From contig JAXGMA010000001.1 in the NCBI GenBank assembly GCA_040768905.1, positions 2,294,001-2,358,000 on the forward strand: 64,000 nt of DNA, in the 5' to 3' direction. Position 1 is the stretch's first letter, and every line of letters begins with the position of its first letter. The position numbers and the translations under genes are program-made. The notes under the pieces were generated by a model, which saw only the letters and a list, made by a program, of their open reading frames with translations, was not told the origin of the DNA and did not search any database. This DNA comes from SZUA-584 sp040768905. GTDB taxonomy: Bacteria > Bacillota > Clostridia > Christensenellales > SZUA-584. Positions 55,542-63,878 of the stretch are shown here, piece by piece.

Positions 55542-55567
55542 AAATCGTCTTCATCCGCGATTTTTTA
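55542..55567 (+). terminator. Short hairpin before the relaxase
   Basis: AAATCG (55542-55547) and CGATTT (55558-55563) with a ten-base loop, followed by TTT. Confidence 0.45.
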
Positions 55568-55591
55568 TTTCTCAAAAAGGAGTACATAGCT

Positions 55592-56956
55592 ATGGCGACG
55601 ACGGCGATCTGGAGTGTCAAGGGCAGGCTGGATAAGGTCGTCAACTACGCCAAGAATCCAGATAAGACCGATGCATCCTTATATTCTGAAAACGATCTGC
55701 AGGGACTTGGGGATGTGATGGATTATACGATGAAGGATCATAAGACTGAGAAAAAGCTGTTTGTCACCGGCCTGAACTGCGATCCTGAAACAGCCCGCGA
55801 TCAAATGGTTATAACCAAGCGACGTTTTTGCAAAGAGGATGGCATTCTGGCCTTTCATGCGTATCAATCCTTCGCAAAGGGAGAAACGACGCCGAATACC
55901 GCGCATGAGATCGGCGTAAAGTTGGCACAGGAGCTTTGGGAAGAGCGGTTTGAAATCATCGTCGCAACTCATCTTGACAAAGGACATCTGCATAACCATT
56001 TCGTGATCAATTCGGTTTCGTTTTTGGATGGAAGGAAATATAACGACTGCAATGCATCATATCGGTTGCTTCGGCAGACATCCGACAGAATATGCAGAGC
56101 GTATGGACTTTCTATTGTGGAGAATCCTGAGCATGGCAGAGCCAAACACTACGCCGAATGGAAAGCTGAGAACGAAGGACAACGTACATGGCGCAGCGCT
56201 ATCCGCGAGGATGTGAATCAGGCCATTATGGTATCCATGAGCTTTCAGGCGTTTATCCGCAGCATGAAAGAAAGGGGTTACGAGGTTGTTACAAGCGGCA
56301 AATACATGAAGGTGCGACCACAAGGCAAGGAACGGTTTGTGAGGCTTCGCTCGCTTGGTGACAGCTATACTGAAGAAGCCATTAAGCAGCGCATTCTCCG
56401 TCAGAGGATGCCGGAACGACCACCAAAGCCAGCGCCGCCCAGCGTTAAACGCGTGAAGGTGCGCGGAGACTTTAAGCTTTACCGCGTTACATGGAAGGGG
56501 CTTCGCGCACTATACTTCTACTATCTATACAAGCTCCGCAAGGCACAGAGCCAGCCGTCAGGTCAGGCGGCTTTTTTATTGCGCGAGGACTTGTGGTTGA
56601 TGGACGCTATCGCGGAGCAGGCGAAGTTTCTGCATCGGTATGGGATTGATAATGATGAGCAGTTAGAGGCGTATAAGGCAGATGCGGAACAAAAGATCGA
56701 GCGACTGACGGATGAGCGACGGAAGCTGCAAAATGAGAAGCGCCGCGCGTCCGTTTCAGAGATGCGCATTGCGGAAATCGGTAAGCAGATTAATGAGGTA
56801 TCCGTACAAATCAAATCTCTCGGGCGAGATTTGAAGTTGTGCGACGATATTCTGGAGCGTTCTGTGGTAATTGCGGAGAAACAAGAACAGCTGAAGCAAC
56901 AGGAACAAGGCAATAAAGAACGAGGAACGATTATTAAAGCAAAACCCTACCGCTGA
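55592..56956 (+). CDS. MOBP-type relaxase / mobilisation nuclease
   Basis: 454 residues, AAAAGGAG before the ATG. The metal site HLDKGHLHNH (H-x-D-x3-H-x-H-x-H) is at about residues 127-137, with an N-terminal catalytic region (VVNYAKNPDKTD; the Tyr near residue 19 is a candidate). C-terminal half is coiled coil (about 345-440). It should nick oriT and pilot the strand. Companion of mobC. Confidence 0.92.
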   Translation: MATTAIWSVKGRLDKVVNYAKNPDKTDASLYSENDLQGLGDVMDYTMKDHKTEKKLFVTGLNCDPETARDQMVITKRRFCKEDGILAFHAYQSFAKGETTPNTAHEIGVKLAQELWEERFEIIVATHLDKGHLHNHFVINSVSFLDGRKYNDCNASYRLLRQTSDRICRAYGLSIVENPEHGRAKHYAEWKAENEGQRTWRSAIREDVNQAIMVSMSFQAFIRSMKERGYEVVTSGKYMKVRPQGKERFVRLRSLGDSYTEEAIKQRILRQRMPERPPKPAPPSVKRVKVRGDFKLYRVTWKGLRALYFYYLYKLRKAQSQPSGQAAFLLREDLWLMDAIAEQAKFLHRYGIDNDEQLEAYKADAEQKIERLTDERRKLQNEKRRASVSEMRIAEIGKQINEVSVQIKSLGRDLKLCDDILERSVVIAEKQEQLKQQEQGNKERGTIIKAKPYR

Positions 56957-57092
56957 TAATGTTTTATGCTGGATATAACTGTTTATTATTTAAATGGATT
57001 CAAGGAGTTTTGTAATTTCATGTAGAATTCTATATCGTGATACCTCGCACATATCTAGGGTTTGTGTGTTGTTTGGAAAAGGTGGTGGAAAC

Positions 57093-57857
57093 GTGGCTCA
57101 AGAATCTGGAAAAGAAGCCAAAAAAGCCAAGGTCAATATTTCTCCTAAGGATCAGAGGAAACTACATACAAAGAGCGGCAATCGTTGCGCAAAATGTAAA
57201 ACTGTCCTTGTTGAGCAGGGCAATCCTGATGCCGCATGTATTGGTGAAAATGCTCATATTTATGGAGAGAAGCCCGATGCAGCAAGATATGATGCGACCA
57301 AATCAGAAGGATATGTGAAAAGTGAGCAGAATTTAATTTTTTTATGTTGTAATTGTCACAAGATAATTGATACTGAAGTTGCAGCATATCCAGTTGATAA
57401 ATTGTTTGACTTGAAATCAAAGCATGAGGCTTGGGTAGTTAAGTCTTTGGCCGAAAGTTCTGTTTATTATGCTGAATTGCAAGTTTTAACTTCTTATCTT
57501 GTTGAAGATAATGGATCTCATCAAATTCCCGATGACTACACTTTACTTAAGATTTCTGATAAAATTCAAAAGAACAGTCTTAGTGATGTTCAAAACTATA
57601 TCAATATGGGCTTGTCTAACGTTGCAACTATTGAGGATTATCTTAATCGTCATCCTGATCCCCGATTTGCATTCAGGCTAACCGGTTCAATGGCTGAAAA
57701 ATATAAAGGTTTAAAGGAGCAAAGATTAGATCCCGTTGATATTTTCTATACTCTTTGGGAGATTTCTTGCGGTGGAAACAATGACTTTAATTTTAAGGCA
57801 GCAGGATTAGGCATATTGGTTTACTTTTTTGAAAAGTGCGAGGTATTTGAGAAATGA
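57093..57857 (+). CDS. HNH endonuclease-like protein, possible ABC-3C effector
   Basis: 254 residues from GTG 57093 (AGGTGG upstream). An HNH-type zinc domain: CAKC near 32, GENAHIYGEKPDAAR near 55, CCNCHKIID near 84. The C-terminal 150 residues have no known motif and fit the accessory C-terminal domains of ABC-three-component systems. ATGA overlap with the next gene. Probably a defence effector that cuts DNA when its partner ATPase is triggered. Confidence 0.6.
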   Translation: MAQESGKEAKKAKVNISPKDQRKLHTKSGNRCAKCKTVLVEQGNPDAACIGENAHIYGEKPDAARYDATKSEGYVKSEQNLIFLCCNCHKIIDTEVAAYPVDKLFDLKSKHEAWVVKSLAESSVYYAELQVLTSYLVEDNGSHQIPDDYTLLKISDKIQKNSLSDVQNYINMGLSNVATIEDYLNRHPDPRFAFRLTGSMAEKYKGLKEQRLDPVDIFYTLWEISCGGNNDFNFKAAGLGILVYFFEKCEVFEK

Positions 57858-58084
57858 TTATGCCTAATAAAAATATTAGAATAGAGTATTCATTATTGAA
57901 TTGCGGAGCTTTACTTCTTGAAGAACTACATAATAGAGACACAATATCATCTTTATGGGAAAAGTCCAGGACAAAAGAACCCTTGATCAACTACGAAAAG
58001 TTTATATTAACTTTGGATTATTTATTCACAATTAGCGCTATTCAAATGAAAAATGGTTTACTTGTGAGGTCTAAGAATGATTAG
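57854..58084 (+). CDS. Small protein resembling an ABC-3C middle component
   Basis: 76 residues, ATG 57854 overlapping the HNH stop. IRIEYSLLNCGALLLEEL, TISSLWEK and FILTLDYLFTISAIQMKNG are the spacing seen in small middle components of ABC-three-component systems. The expected third gene, an SMC-like ATPase, is not present. The family number cannot be assigned here. Confidence 0.5.
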   Translation: MIMPNKNIRIEYSLLNCGALLLEELHNRDTISSLWEKSRTKEPLINYEKFILTLDYLFTISAIQMKNGLLVRSKND

Positions 58085-58376
58085 AGCAATCCGCAGCAAT
58101 AATGTTAAATTTCACATCACGGCGCATATGTTCCGGCATACCTATGCCTCCATGCTCTATGAAGCAGGAGTTGACATAAAATCTGCACAACGCTTTTTAG
58201 GCCATGCTGATATTGAGATGACATTAGCGGTTTATACGCACCTGACAAAATTTAAAGAAGATGAAGCCATAAGCTCATTAAATGCACATTTAGATAAATT
58301 AGCATCCTTTGAGCCAACAAATACACAAGCAACGCCAAAGCAGAAAATAAAAAAGCGAGATGATCTTGAACGGTGA
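58077..58376 (+). pseudogene. Tyrosine recombinase, C-terminal stub (integrase remnant)
   Basis: 99 residues. It begins MIRAIRSNN and then HITAHMFRHTYASMLYEAGV, with the H-x-x-R box and the catalytic Tyr in YTHLT, preceded by GHADIEMTL. The N-terminal binding domain, the first catalytic Arg and Lys are missing, so it cannot work. It begins inside the last codons of the preceding gene, so a deletion probably joined the two. Right end of the element. Whether the first ten residues belong to the integrase or to the lost ABC-3C ATPase cannot be decided. Confidence 0.75.
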
Positions 58377-58441
58377 AAAGACCGAAAAATACTGCTTATT
58401 ACATTGAACTTTACGGTTTCAGCAATGTTTTTGCTCTCCAA

Positions 58442-58460
58442 TACTACATTTATACTACAC
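58442..58460 (+). repeat. TACTACA repeats at the right end of the element
   Basis: TACTACA at 58442 and TACTACAC at 58453. The left end has the same pair with a 10-base instead of 11-base step. Confidence 0.5.
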
Positions 58461-58576
58461 TTTGAAATAAAAGCATGTATAAGTGGCAGCTTTTTTGATC
58501 ATTTTGTCACAGTTGAAGCCGTAAATATCCCTTTAAACAGGCCTTTTCGACCTCCCCCACATATATTTGGACTATA

Positions 58577-58598
58577 GGCATGCCGCCTGGGGGTGATT
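58577..58598 (+). repeat. Imperfect direct repeat left of the first ATPase gene
   Basis: GGCATGCCGCCTGGGGGTGATT here resembles GGAATGCCGCACTGGGGGAC plus GATT at 60005-60028. The two flank the ATPase gene. Confidence 0.4.
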
Positions 58599-58607
58599 CA
58601 AACAGCC

Positions 58608-59819
58608 TCAGAATTCGTTGCTTAACAGAAAATCTGCAACGTGCATCGTCTTGATTCCTTCATAATTTCCTGCGGCGAACTCGTCGGCACGAAGAACGTA
58701 CTTTGGATAATTATCGCGGATACCAAGCAATCGATCATATTCACGTATATCCGTTGTCTGTTCATTTATTTCTTTTGTAACCTGTATATATAAGCGGTCG
58801 TTTTGTTTTTGTGCAACAAAATCTACTTCAGCATTGTTAAGCTTTCCAACATAGACTCCGTAGCCTCGCCGCAAAAGCTCTAAGTACACGAGATTTTCAA
58901 GCATTGCGGCAACCGATGTCGGCGAATAACCGAGAACGCTGTATTTGAAAGCAGGATCGGCTAAATAGAATTTTTCTTGGGTTTTCAATATCTCTTTTCC
59001 CTGAAGATCATACCGAGAGCAGCGATGCAAAATATACGCACTTTCAAGCTTAGAGAGATAGCTATAAACTGTCTCAATATCTACGGTTCTGTTTTGACCT
59101 TTTAAATAAGAAGAAATTGAGTTTGCGGAAAAGGTTCGGCCAACATTATCAAAAACAAATTTGACGATCCGTTCAAGCTGATCGATTTTCCTGATTTGAT
59201 TGCGCTGTACGATATCTGTGAATATAGTGGAATTATATATATCTCGTACTATCGTATAAGCTTCGTTTTGCGTATAGGCGCGCAAATGAAGCGCGGGAAA
59301 GCCCCCTATCATCAAATAGTTAGCCAGTTCTGAATGGGGTGATTCCACGGCCGTATATGTTTTCTTGAAACTCAGGTATTCCGCAAAGGATAATGGAAAT
59401 ACCCGAAACGACACATACCGACCAGTAAGATATGTGGATATTTCGGAGGACATCATTCGCGAGTTGGAACCAGTCACATAAATGTCCACATCAAAGTCGT
59501 TTTTAAAGCTGTTTACAGCTTTCTCCCAGTTTTTGATTTCCTGGATTTCATCCAGAAAGAGATAGGTTTTCCCATTGGGATTCAACTTGCTTTGGACTTC
59601 CCTATACAGGCTTTTCGCGTCTTGGATATTATCATACTTCAAAGAGTCAAAATTATAGTGAAGAATATTTTGTTCCGAGATTCCGCGTGCTTTTAACTCA
59701 TCCATGATCATTAGCAATATCGTGGACTTTCCGCATCTTCTGACACCGGTCAATATTTTAACCAGCGGAGCATCAATATATGGTGTTATTTGCTCTGTAT
59801 ACTTGGAACGTTTTATCAT
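58608..59819 (-). CDS. AAA ATPase with DUF4143-type C-terminal domain
   Basis: 403 residues from ATG 59819 (GGAGTG upstream; longer frame to 59996 is unsupported). Walker A TGVRRCGKST near residue 24-33, Walker B YLFLDEIQEI, and a C-terminal nuclease-like domain with VDFVAQKQND and YIQVTKE (the Asp...QxK-like core). Family common in gut bacteria, function unknown, often suspected in defence or toxin-like systems. Its promoter overlaps a palindrome, so it is probably self-regulated. Confidence 0.8.
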   Translation of the reverse strand: MIKRSKYTEQITPYIDAPLVKILTGVRRCGKSTILLMIMDELKARGISEQNILHYNFDSLKYDNIQDAKSLYREVQSKLNPNGKTYLFLDEIQEIKNWEKAVNSFKNDFDVDIYVTGSNSRMMSSEISTYLTGRYVSFRVFPLSFAEYLSFKKTYTAVESPHSELANYLMIGGFPALHLRAYTQNEAYTIVRDIYNSTIFTDIVQRNQIRKIDQLERIVKFVFDNVGRTFSANSISSYLKGQNRTVDIETVYSYLSKLESAYILHRCSRYDLQGKEILKTQEKFYLADPAFKYSVLGYSPTSVAAMLENLVYLELLRRGYGVYVGKLNNAEVDFVAQKQNDRLYIQVTKEINEQTTDIREYDRLLGIRDNYPKYVLRADEFAAGNYEGIKTMHVADFLLSNEF

Positions 59820-59852
59820 ATCAATCACTCCACTACATCCTATTATACGCTG

Positions 59853-59881
59853 ATAATATCGATTTATACCCAAATTGTCAA
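59853..59881 (-). promoter_or_regulatory. Promoter of the first ATPase gene
   Basis: On the minus strand TTGACA (59876-59881), a 17-base spacer and TATTAT (59853-59858). The start codon is about 25 bases beyond the likely transcription start. The -35 overlaps the palindrome edge. Confidence 0.8.
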
Positions 59882-59914
59882 GAGTTTTTATGGTTATAAC
59901 CATAAAAACTCTTG
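59879..59914. promoter_or_regulatory. Perfect 36-bp palindrome (operator candidate)
   Basis: Two 18-base arms, CAAGAGTTTTTATGGTTA and TAACCATAAAAACTCTTG, with no loop. It begins at the -35 of the ATPase promoter, ideal for repression. Confidence 0.7.
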
Positions 59915-60004
59915 ACACGTAGATAACTATTTTACCGTACGCAAATATATCATCATAATTATGTTTGTGATGTATCTCTGCAAGATTGACTAGCATACAA
60001 CTTA

Positions 60005-60028
60005 GGAATGCCGCACTGGGGGACGATT
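60005..60028 (+). repeat. Imperfect direct repeat right of the first ATPase gene
   Basis: Second copy of the 58577 repeat, about 80% identical. Confidence 0.4.
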
Positions 60029-60134
60029 GTTTTGTTACGGAACAGATAGATGGGATTATTTCATGGAGATTACACTATGTAATTGAGTATTCCAATGAAT
60101 ACACCACCCATGAAGCCAAAAGGCACCTTTATAT

Positions 60135-60163
60135 TTGACAGATTGCACAGTTTAGGATATTAT
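60135..60163 (+). promoter_or_regulatory. Promoter of the second ATPase gene
   Basis: TTGACA (60135-60140), a 17-base spacer and TATTAT (60158-60163). Same architecture as the other gene. Confidence 0.8.
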
Positions 60164-60187
60164 AAGATATTATTTATATTATCCTAA
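60152..60187. promoter_or_regulatory. Inverted repeat over the -10 region (operator candidate)
   Basis: TTAGGATATTATA (60152-60164) and TATATTATCCTAA (60175-60187) pair at 12 of 13 positions. It covers the -10 box. Its sequence differs from the palindrome of the neighbour gene. Confidence 0.65.
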
Positions 60188-60201
60188 TATGGAGGTGCGC
60201 T

Positions 60202-61428
60202 ATGGAATATATCCGAAGAAGCCTGGAGAGGAAATTCATTCGGATGAGCTCCTTTTTCAAGGCAGTACTTGTCACAGGCGCAAGGCAGGTTGGCAAAACG
60301 ACCATGCTCCGGCATCTGGCAGAAGGAGAAAACAGAACTTATGTTACGCTGGATAATCTGATGGCGAGAAACCTCGCGAAATCAGACCCTGTTCTGTTCT
60401 TTCAAACCTATAAGCCTCCGATTATCATTGACGAGGTGCAATACGCACCGGAGCTTTTCGGTCAGATAAAGATCATCTGCGATGAGAGCGAGGATACGGG
60501 CCTTTTCTGGTTGACCGGTTCCCAGCATTTCTCCATGATGAAAAACGTCCGTGAAACACTGGCAGGCAGGATCGGTATTCTGGAACTGTACAGCCTGTCT
60601 AAAAACGAAAAGGAAGGCATAGAATTTGAAAGCGATTTGGATTTCTCGCTTCCCTCTCTGCTTGAAAGACAGGCGAAAGCCGGGGAAAACAATGTGGTCA
60701 GCGTGTTTGAGCACATCTGGAGAGGCGGCATGCCGCAGGTTATAAGCGCCGATACGGAACAGCGGCAGGAATATTACAATGCATATATCGACACCTATCT
60801 GATGCGCGATGTCGCGGAGCTGGGCGGCATTACGGACTCCCTGCGTTTCAGAAGGTTTCTGACGGCCTGCGCCGCGCTCATTTCAGCGCAGCTGAATTAC
60901 AAGACGCTTGCGGAGGCGGCGGAAATTTCACAGCCGACCGCCAAAGAGTGGATACGTCTGCTGGAAGGCTTAGGCGTCATATATCTCCTCCGACCATACG
61001 CGAACAACGAGCTGAAACGTCTGACCAAAACGCCGAAGCTGTATTTTTGCGACACCGGACTATGTGCGCAGCTTTCCATGTGGCCAACTCCCGAAACGCT
61101 GATGAACGGAGCGGCCAGTGGCCACTACTTTGAAAACTTCGTGATACTTGAGATGGTGAAAAGCTATGCGTATGCCAGAGAAAGGGCAAACATGAGCTAT
61201 TTCAGAGACTCAAACGCGAAGGAAGTCGATGTCTTTGTGGAGGAGGGCGGACTTATTCATCCGCTCGAAATCAAAAAGTCTGCAAATCCCGACCAGAGAG
61301 AGGTCAAAAAGTTCAGCCTGCTGGATAAAACGACCATCAAACGGGGATGGGGCGGAATCATATGCATGTGCGAGGAAGTTATACCGATTGACTCACAGAA
61401 TTGCTTTATTCCCTGCAATCTGTTATAA
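60202..61428 (+). CDS. AAA ATPase with DUF4143-type C-terminal domain
   Basis: 408 residues, GGAGG before the ATG. Walker A TGARQVGKTT near residues 28-37, Walker B-like IIIDEVQYAPEL, sensor-like LTGSQHF. C-terminal EVDVFVEEGG and LEIKKSANP form a D...ExK-type nuclease-like core. Paralogous in family but not a close copy of 58608-59819, and transcribed away from it. Confidence 0.85.
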   Translation: MEYIRRSLERKFIRMSSFFKAVLVTGARQVGKTTMLRHLAEGENRTYVTLDNLMARNLAKSDPVLFFQTYKPPIIIDEVQYAPELFGQIKIICDESEDTGLFWLTGSQHFSMMKNVRETLAGRIGILELYSLSKNEKEGIEFESDLDFSLPSLLERQAKAGENNVVSVFEHIWRGGMPQVISADTEQRQEYYNAYIDTYLMRDVAELGGITDSLRFRRFLTACAALISAQLNYKTLAEAAEISQPTAKEWIRLLEGLGVIYLLRPYANNELKRLTKTPKLYFCDTGLCAQLSMWPTPETLMNGAASGHYFENFVILEMVKSYAYARERANMSYFRDSNAKEVDVFVEEGGLIHPLEIKKSANPDQREVKKFSLLDKTTIKRGWGGIICMCEEVIPIDSQNCFIPCNLL

Positions 61429-61479
61429 GTCATGTAAACAGCCTTTTTAATGAATTGAAGTCATAGGAAGGAGACGCGC

Positions 61480-62166
61480 GTGTTTTTCATAACAGGCGAT
61501 ACGCACGGCGATTTTTGTCATATTGAACGTTACTGCAGTTCTGATACATCTAAAAACGATGTGATGATTGTCCTGGGTGATGCCGGAATAAACTACTACA
61601 AAAATACCCGGGACAGTTCCCTCAAGCAGCGCCTTGAAAACCTGCCAATCACACTGTTTTGCCTGCATGGGAATCACGAGATCAGACCGCAGAATATCCC
61701 GGCATACCATGAGAAGATATGGAATGGAGGAAGGGTGCTGACAGAGGATGAGTATCCGAGCATCCTGTTTGCCATTGACGGTGAGATTTATGAATTTGGT
61801 GGCAGACAATGCATTGTAATCGGAGGTGCTTATAGCGTCGATAAGTTCTATCGCCTTGCAAAAGGCTGGGGCTGGTGGGAAGATGAGCAGCCATCGGAAG
61901 CGATAAGGCAATATGTTGAGAAGCAGCTTGCGGACAACGGAAACCGGGTTGATGTTGTGCTGTCGCATACCTGTCCGCTTAAATACGAACCAAAAGAGGT
62001 ATTCCTGTCGTTCATCGATCAATCAAGCGTTGATAAAAGCACAGAAGCATGGCTGGATACCATTGAAGAGCGTATTTCCTATGACAAATGGTATTGCGGC
62101 CATTATCACACGCAAAAGATGGTAGATAAGGTGCAGTTCCTGTTCGGGAGCATCTTGAGATTTTGA
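61480..62166 (+). CDS. Calcineurin-like metallophosphoesterase
   Basis: 228 residues from GTG 61480, AAGGAG eight bases upstream. The five metallophosphatase motifs are present: GDTHGD, GDAG, GNHE, SHTCP and GHYH. Small cytosolic phosphatase of unknown substrate. It follows the second ATPase gene by 50 bases, in the same direction. Confidence 0.88.
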   Translation: MFFITGDTHGDFCHIERYCSSDTSKNDVMIVLGDAGINYYKNTRDSSLKQRLENLPITLFCLHGNHEIRPQNIPAYHEKIWNGGRVLTEDEYPSILFAIDGEIYEFGGRQCIVIGGAYSVDKFYRLAKGWGWWEDEQPSEAIRQYVEKQLADNGNRVDVVLSHTCPLKYEPKEVFLSFIDQSSVDKSTEAWLDTIEERISYDKWYCGHYHTQKMVDKVQFLFGSILRF

Positions 62167-62357
62167 TAGGTAATGGCTTATACCCCTACCGCCGAAAAGA
62201 TTGAAGGCCAAGTATAACCCGGCCAAACTAAATTTACATATTAGATTGGCCGATACCGGCGCAACTGAAGATTCGGGCTACGTCCTATGCAGACTATTTT
62301 TTTCGATATGGAGATAATATTCTATATGGAGATGGCAAAGGGCGGGGTGCCCGAGCC

Positions 62358-63878
62358 TGTTCAAAATTTTCTGTAAATAGCCTTCTGTGATAGAATAAAC
62401 ACAGGAGGCTATTTGATATGGGTAGACCAAGAAAACTAAGCATGAGTGAAGGAAAACGGAACATCATTACACAGCTTCTGGAGGAATACGACATCCAGTC
62501 AGCGCGGGACATCGAGACGGCGTTGCGCGATTTACTGGGAGGCACTATTCAAAACATGCTCGAGAGCGAGCTTGAAACACAAATGGAGCAGTCAAAGCAC
62601 CAAGACCCGGATTATACGGATTCTCGCAACGGGTATAAGCCAAAGACGCTTAAGAGCAACTACGGAACTGTGCCAATTCAGGTTCCGCAGGACAGGAACA
62701 GCGATTTTGACCCAAAACTCGTGCCCAAGTACAGCCGCGATATCTCAGCCATTGAAGGCAAAATCATCAGCATGTACGCAAGGGGTATGAGCACACAACA
62801 GATATCCGACCAGATTGAAGAAATTTACGGTTTTGAGGTCAGCGAAGGTCTTGTCACAAGCATCACCAATAAGTTGATGCCTGAAATTGAAGCATGGCAG
62901 AAACGGTCATTGAGCGCTGTCTACCCCATTATGTTTATCGACGCTATTGTGTTCAATGTGCGGGATAATGGTGTCATCAAAAAGCAGGCCGCATATGTGA
63001 TACTAGGCATCAGCGAAGAAGGTCACAAAGAAGTTTTGTCAATTTCTATCGGTGAAAACGAAAGCAGCAAGTATTGGCTTTCTGTGCTCAATGAGCTTAA
63101 AAACCGCGGTGTAGCTGACATTTTTGTGCTTTGTGCCGATGGTTTATCTGGAATCAAAGAGGCGATTGAAGCCGCATATCCGCAAACAGAATACCAGCGT
63201 TGCATCGTGCACGTGGTGCGCAATACGCTCAAATATGTGGCCGACAAGGACAAGAAGGAGTTTGCCACCGATTTAAAGACTATTTACCATTCGCCCAACG
63301 AACAGCAGGGGAACGCACAAATGTTGGCTGTGACGGGAAAATGGGAGAAGAAATATCCAAACGCCATGAAGCGCTGGGCTGACAACTGGGACGTCATCAG
63401 TCCTATGTTTAAGTTCTCCGCGCAGGTACGCAAGGTTATCTACACCACTAACGCCATCGAGAGCTTAAACAGCGGCTACAGGCGTCTGAACCGCCAGAGG
63501 AGCGTATTCCCGAGTAGCAACTCGTTGCTCAAAGCACTGTATCTGGCCACATTCGAGTTAACCAAAAAGTGGACTGGCACTCTTAGAAACTGGGGGCCTG
63601 TCCACTGTGAAATGGACATCATGTATCCCGGTAGACTGAGCTAAATAACCCCGTCAGCCTTGACACGGCTCATCTTAAATGCTATTTTCAAATCAGCCGA
63701 CGGTGATGGAAACAGAGACTTTGGTTTCTTCGGCGGCAAGAGCAGCATAGCATTTGCTCTTGAGCCGAGTCAAGGCCAAGCCGCCTAACGGCGGTGACGG
63801 CTCCGGTGCCTCTGGCTCCGGAAACACTATTTGCTATCGTCACAGAAGCGCTTTTACAGAAAATAATTCACAGAGCCA
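62358..63878 (+). mobile_element. IS256-family insertion sequence
   Basis: Contains the intact transposase. The ends share ATTTTCTGTAAA (62366-62377) and TTTACAGAAAAT (63853-63864), 12 bases exact inverted; about 20 of 30 bases match in all. No target duplication found, so the exact ends are uncertain. Confidence 0.6.
62418..63644 (+). CDS. IS256-family transposase
   Basis: 408 residues, AGGAGG before the ATG. DDE catalytic residues: Asp in MFIDAIVF near 175, Asp in CADGLSG near 241 and Glu in NAIESLN near 348. N-terminal RNGYKPKTLKSNYG and the WDVISPMFKF core fit the family. Complete, so the element could be active. The stretch 63645-63867 contains no gene. Confidence 0.93.
   Translation: MGRPRKLSMSEGKRNIITQLLEEYDIQSARDIETALRDLLGGTIQNMLESELETQMEQSKHQDPDYTDSRNGYKPKTLKSNYGTVPIQVPQDRNSDFDPKLVPKYSRDISAIEGKIISMYARGMSTQQISDQIEEIYGFEVSEGLVTSITNKLMPEIEAWQKRSLSAVYPIMFIDAIVFNVRDNGVIKKQAAYVILGISEEGHKEVLSISIGENESSKYWLSVLNELKNRGVADIFVLCADGLSGIKEAIEAAYPQTEYQRCIVHVVRNTLKYVADKDKKEFATDLKTIYHSPNEQQGNAQMLAVTGKWEKKYPNAMKRWADNWDVISPMFKFSAQVRKVIYTTNAIESLNSGYRRLNRQRSVFPSSNSLLKALYLATFELTKKWTGTLRNWGPVHCEMDIMYPGRLS

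Larger units (their letters stand above)
27583..58464 (+). mobile_element. Integrated mobile element with Tad pilus and mobilisation genes
   Basis: The left side is the tRNA-Arg; the right side, near 58.46 kb, is set by the tyrosine-recombinase stub and by TACTACA repeats similar to those at the left (27808-27825 and 58442-58460). Between them lie parA/parB, a Tad pilus cluster, a methylase-helicase, relaxase, mobC and cargo. No repeat of the tRNA 3' end was found on the right, so the right boundary is uncertain. The integrase is broken, so the element may be immobile on its own. Confidence 0.7.

Noticed and set aside
58377..58607. tRNA 3'-end repeat marking the right att site
   Set aside because: No stretch of the tRNA-Arg 3' half was found here.
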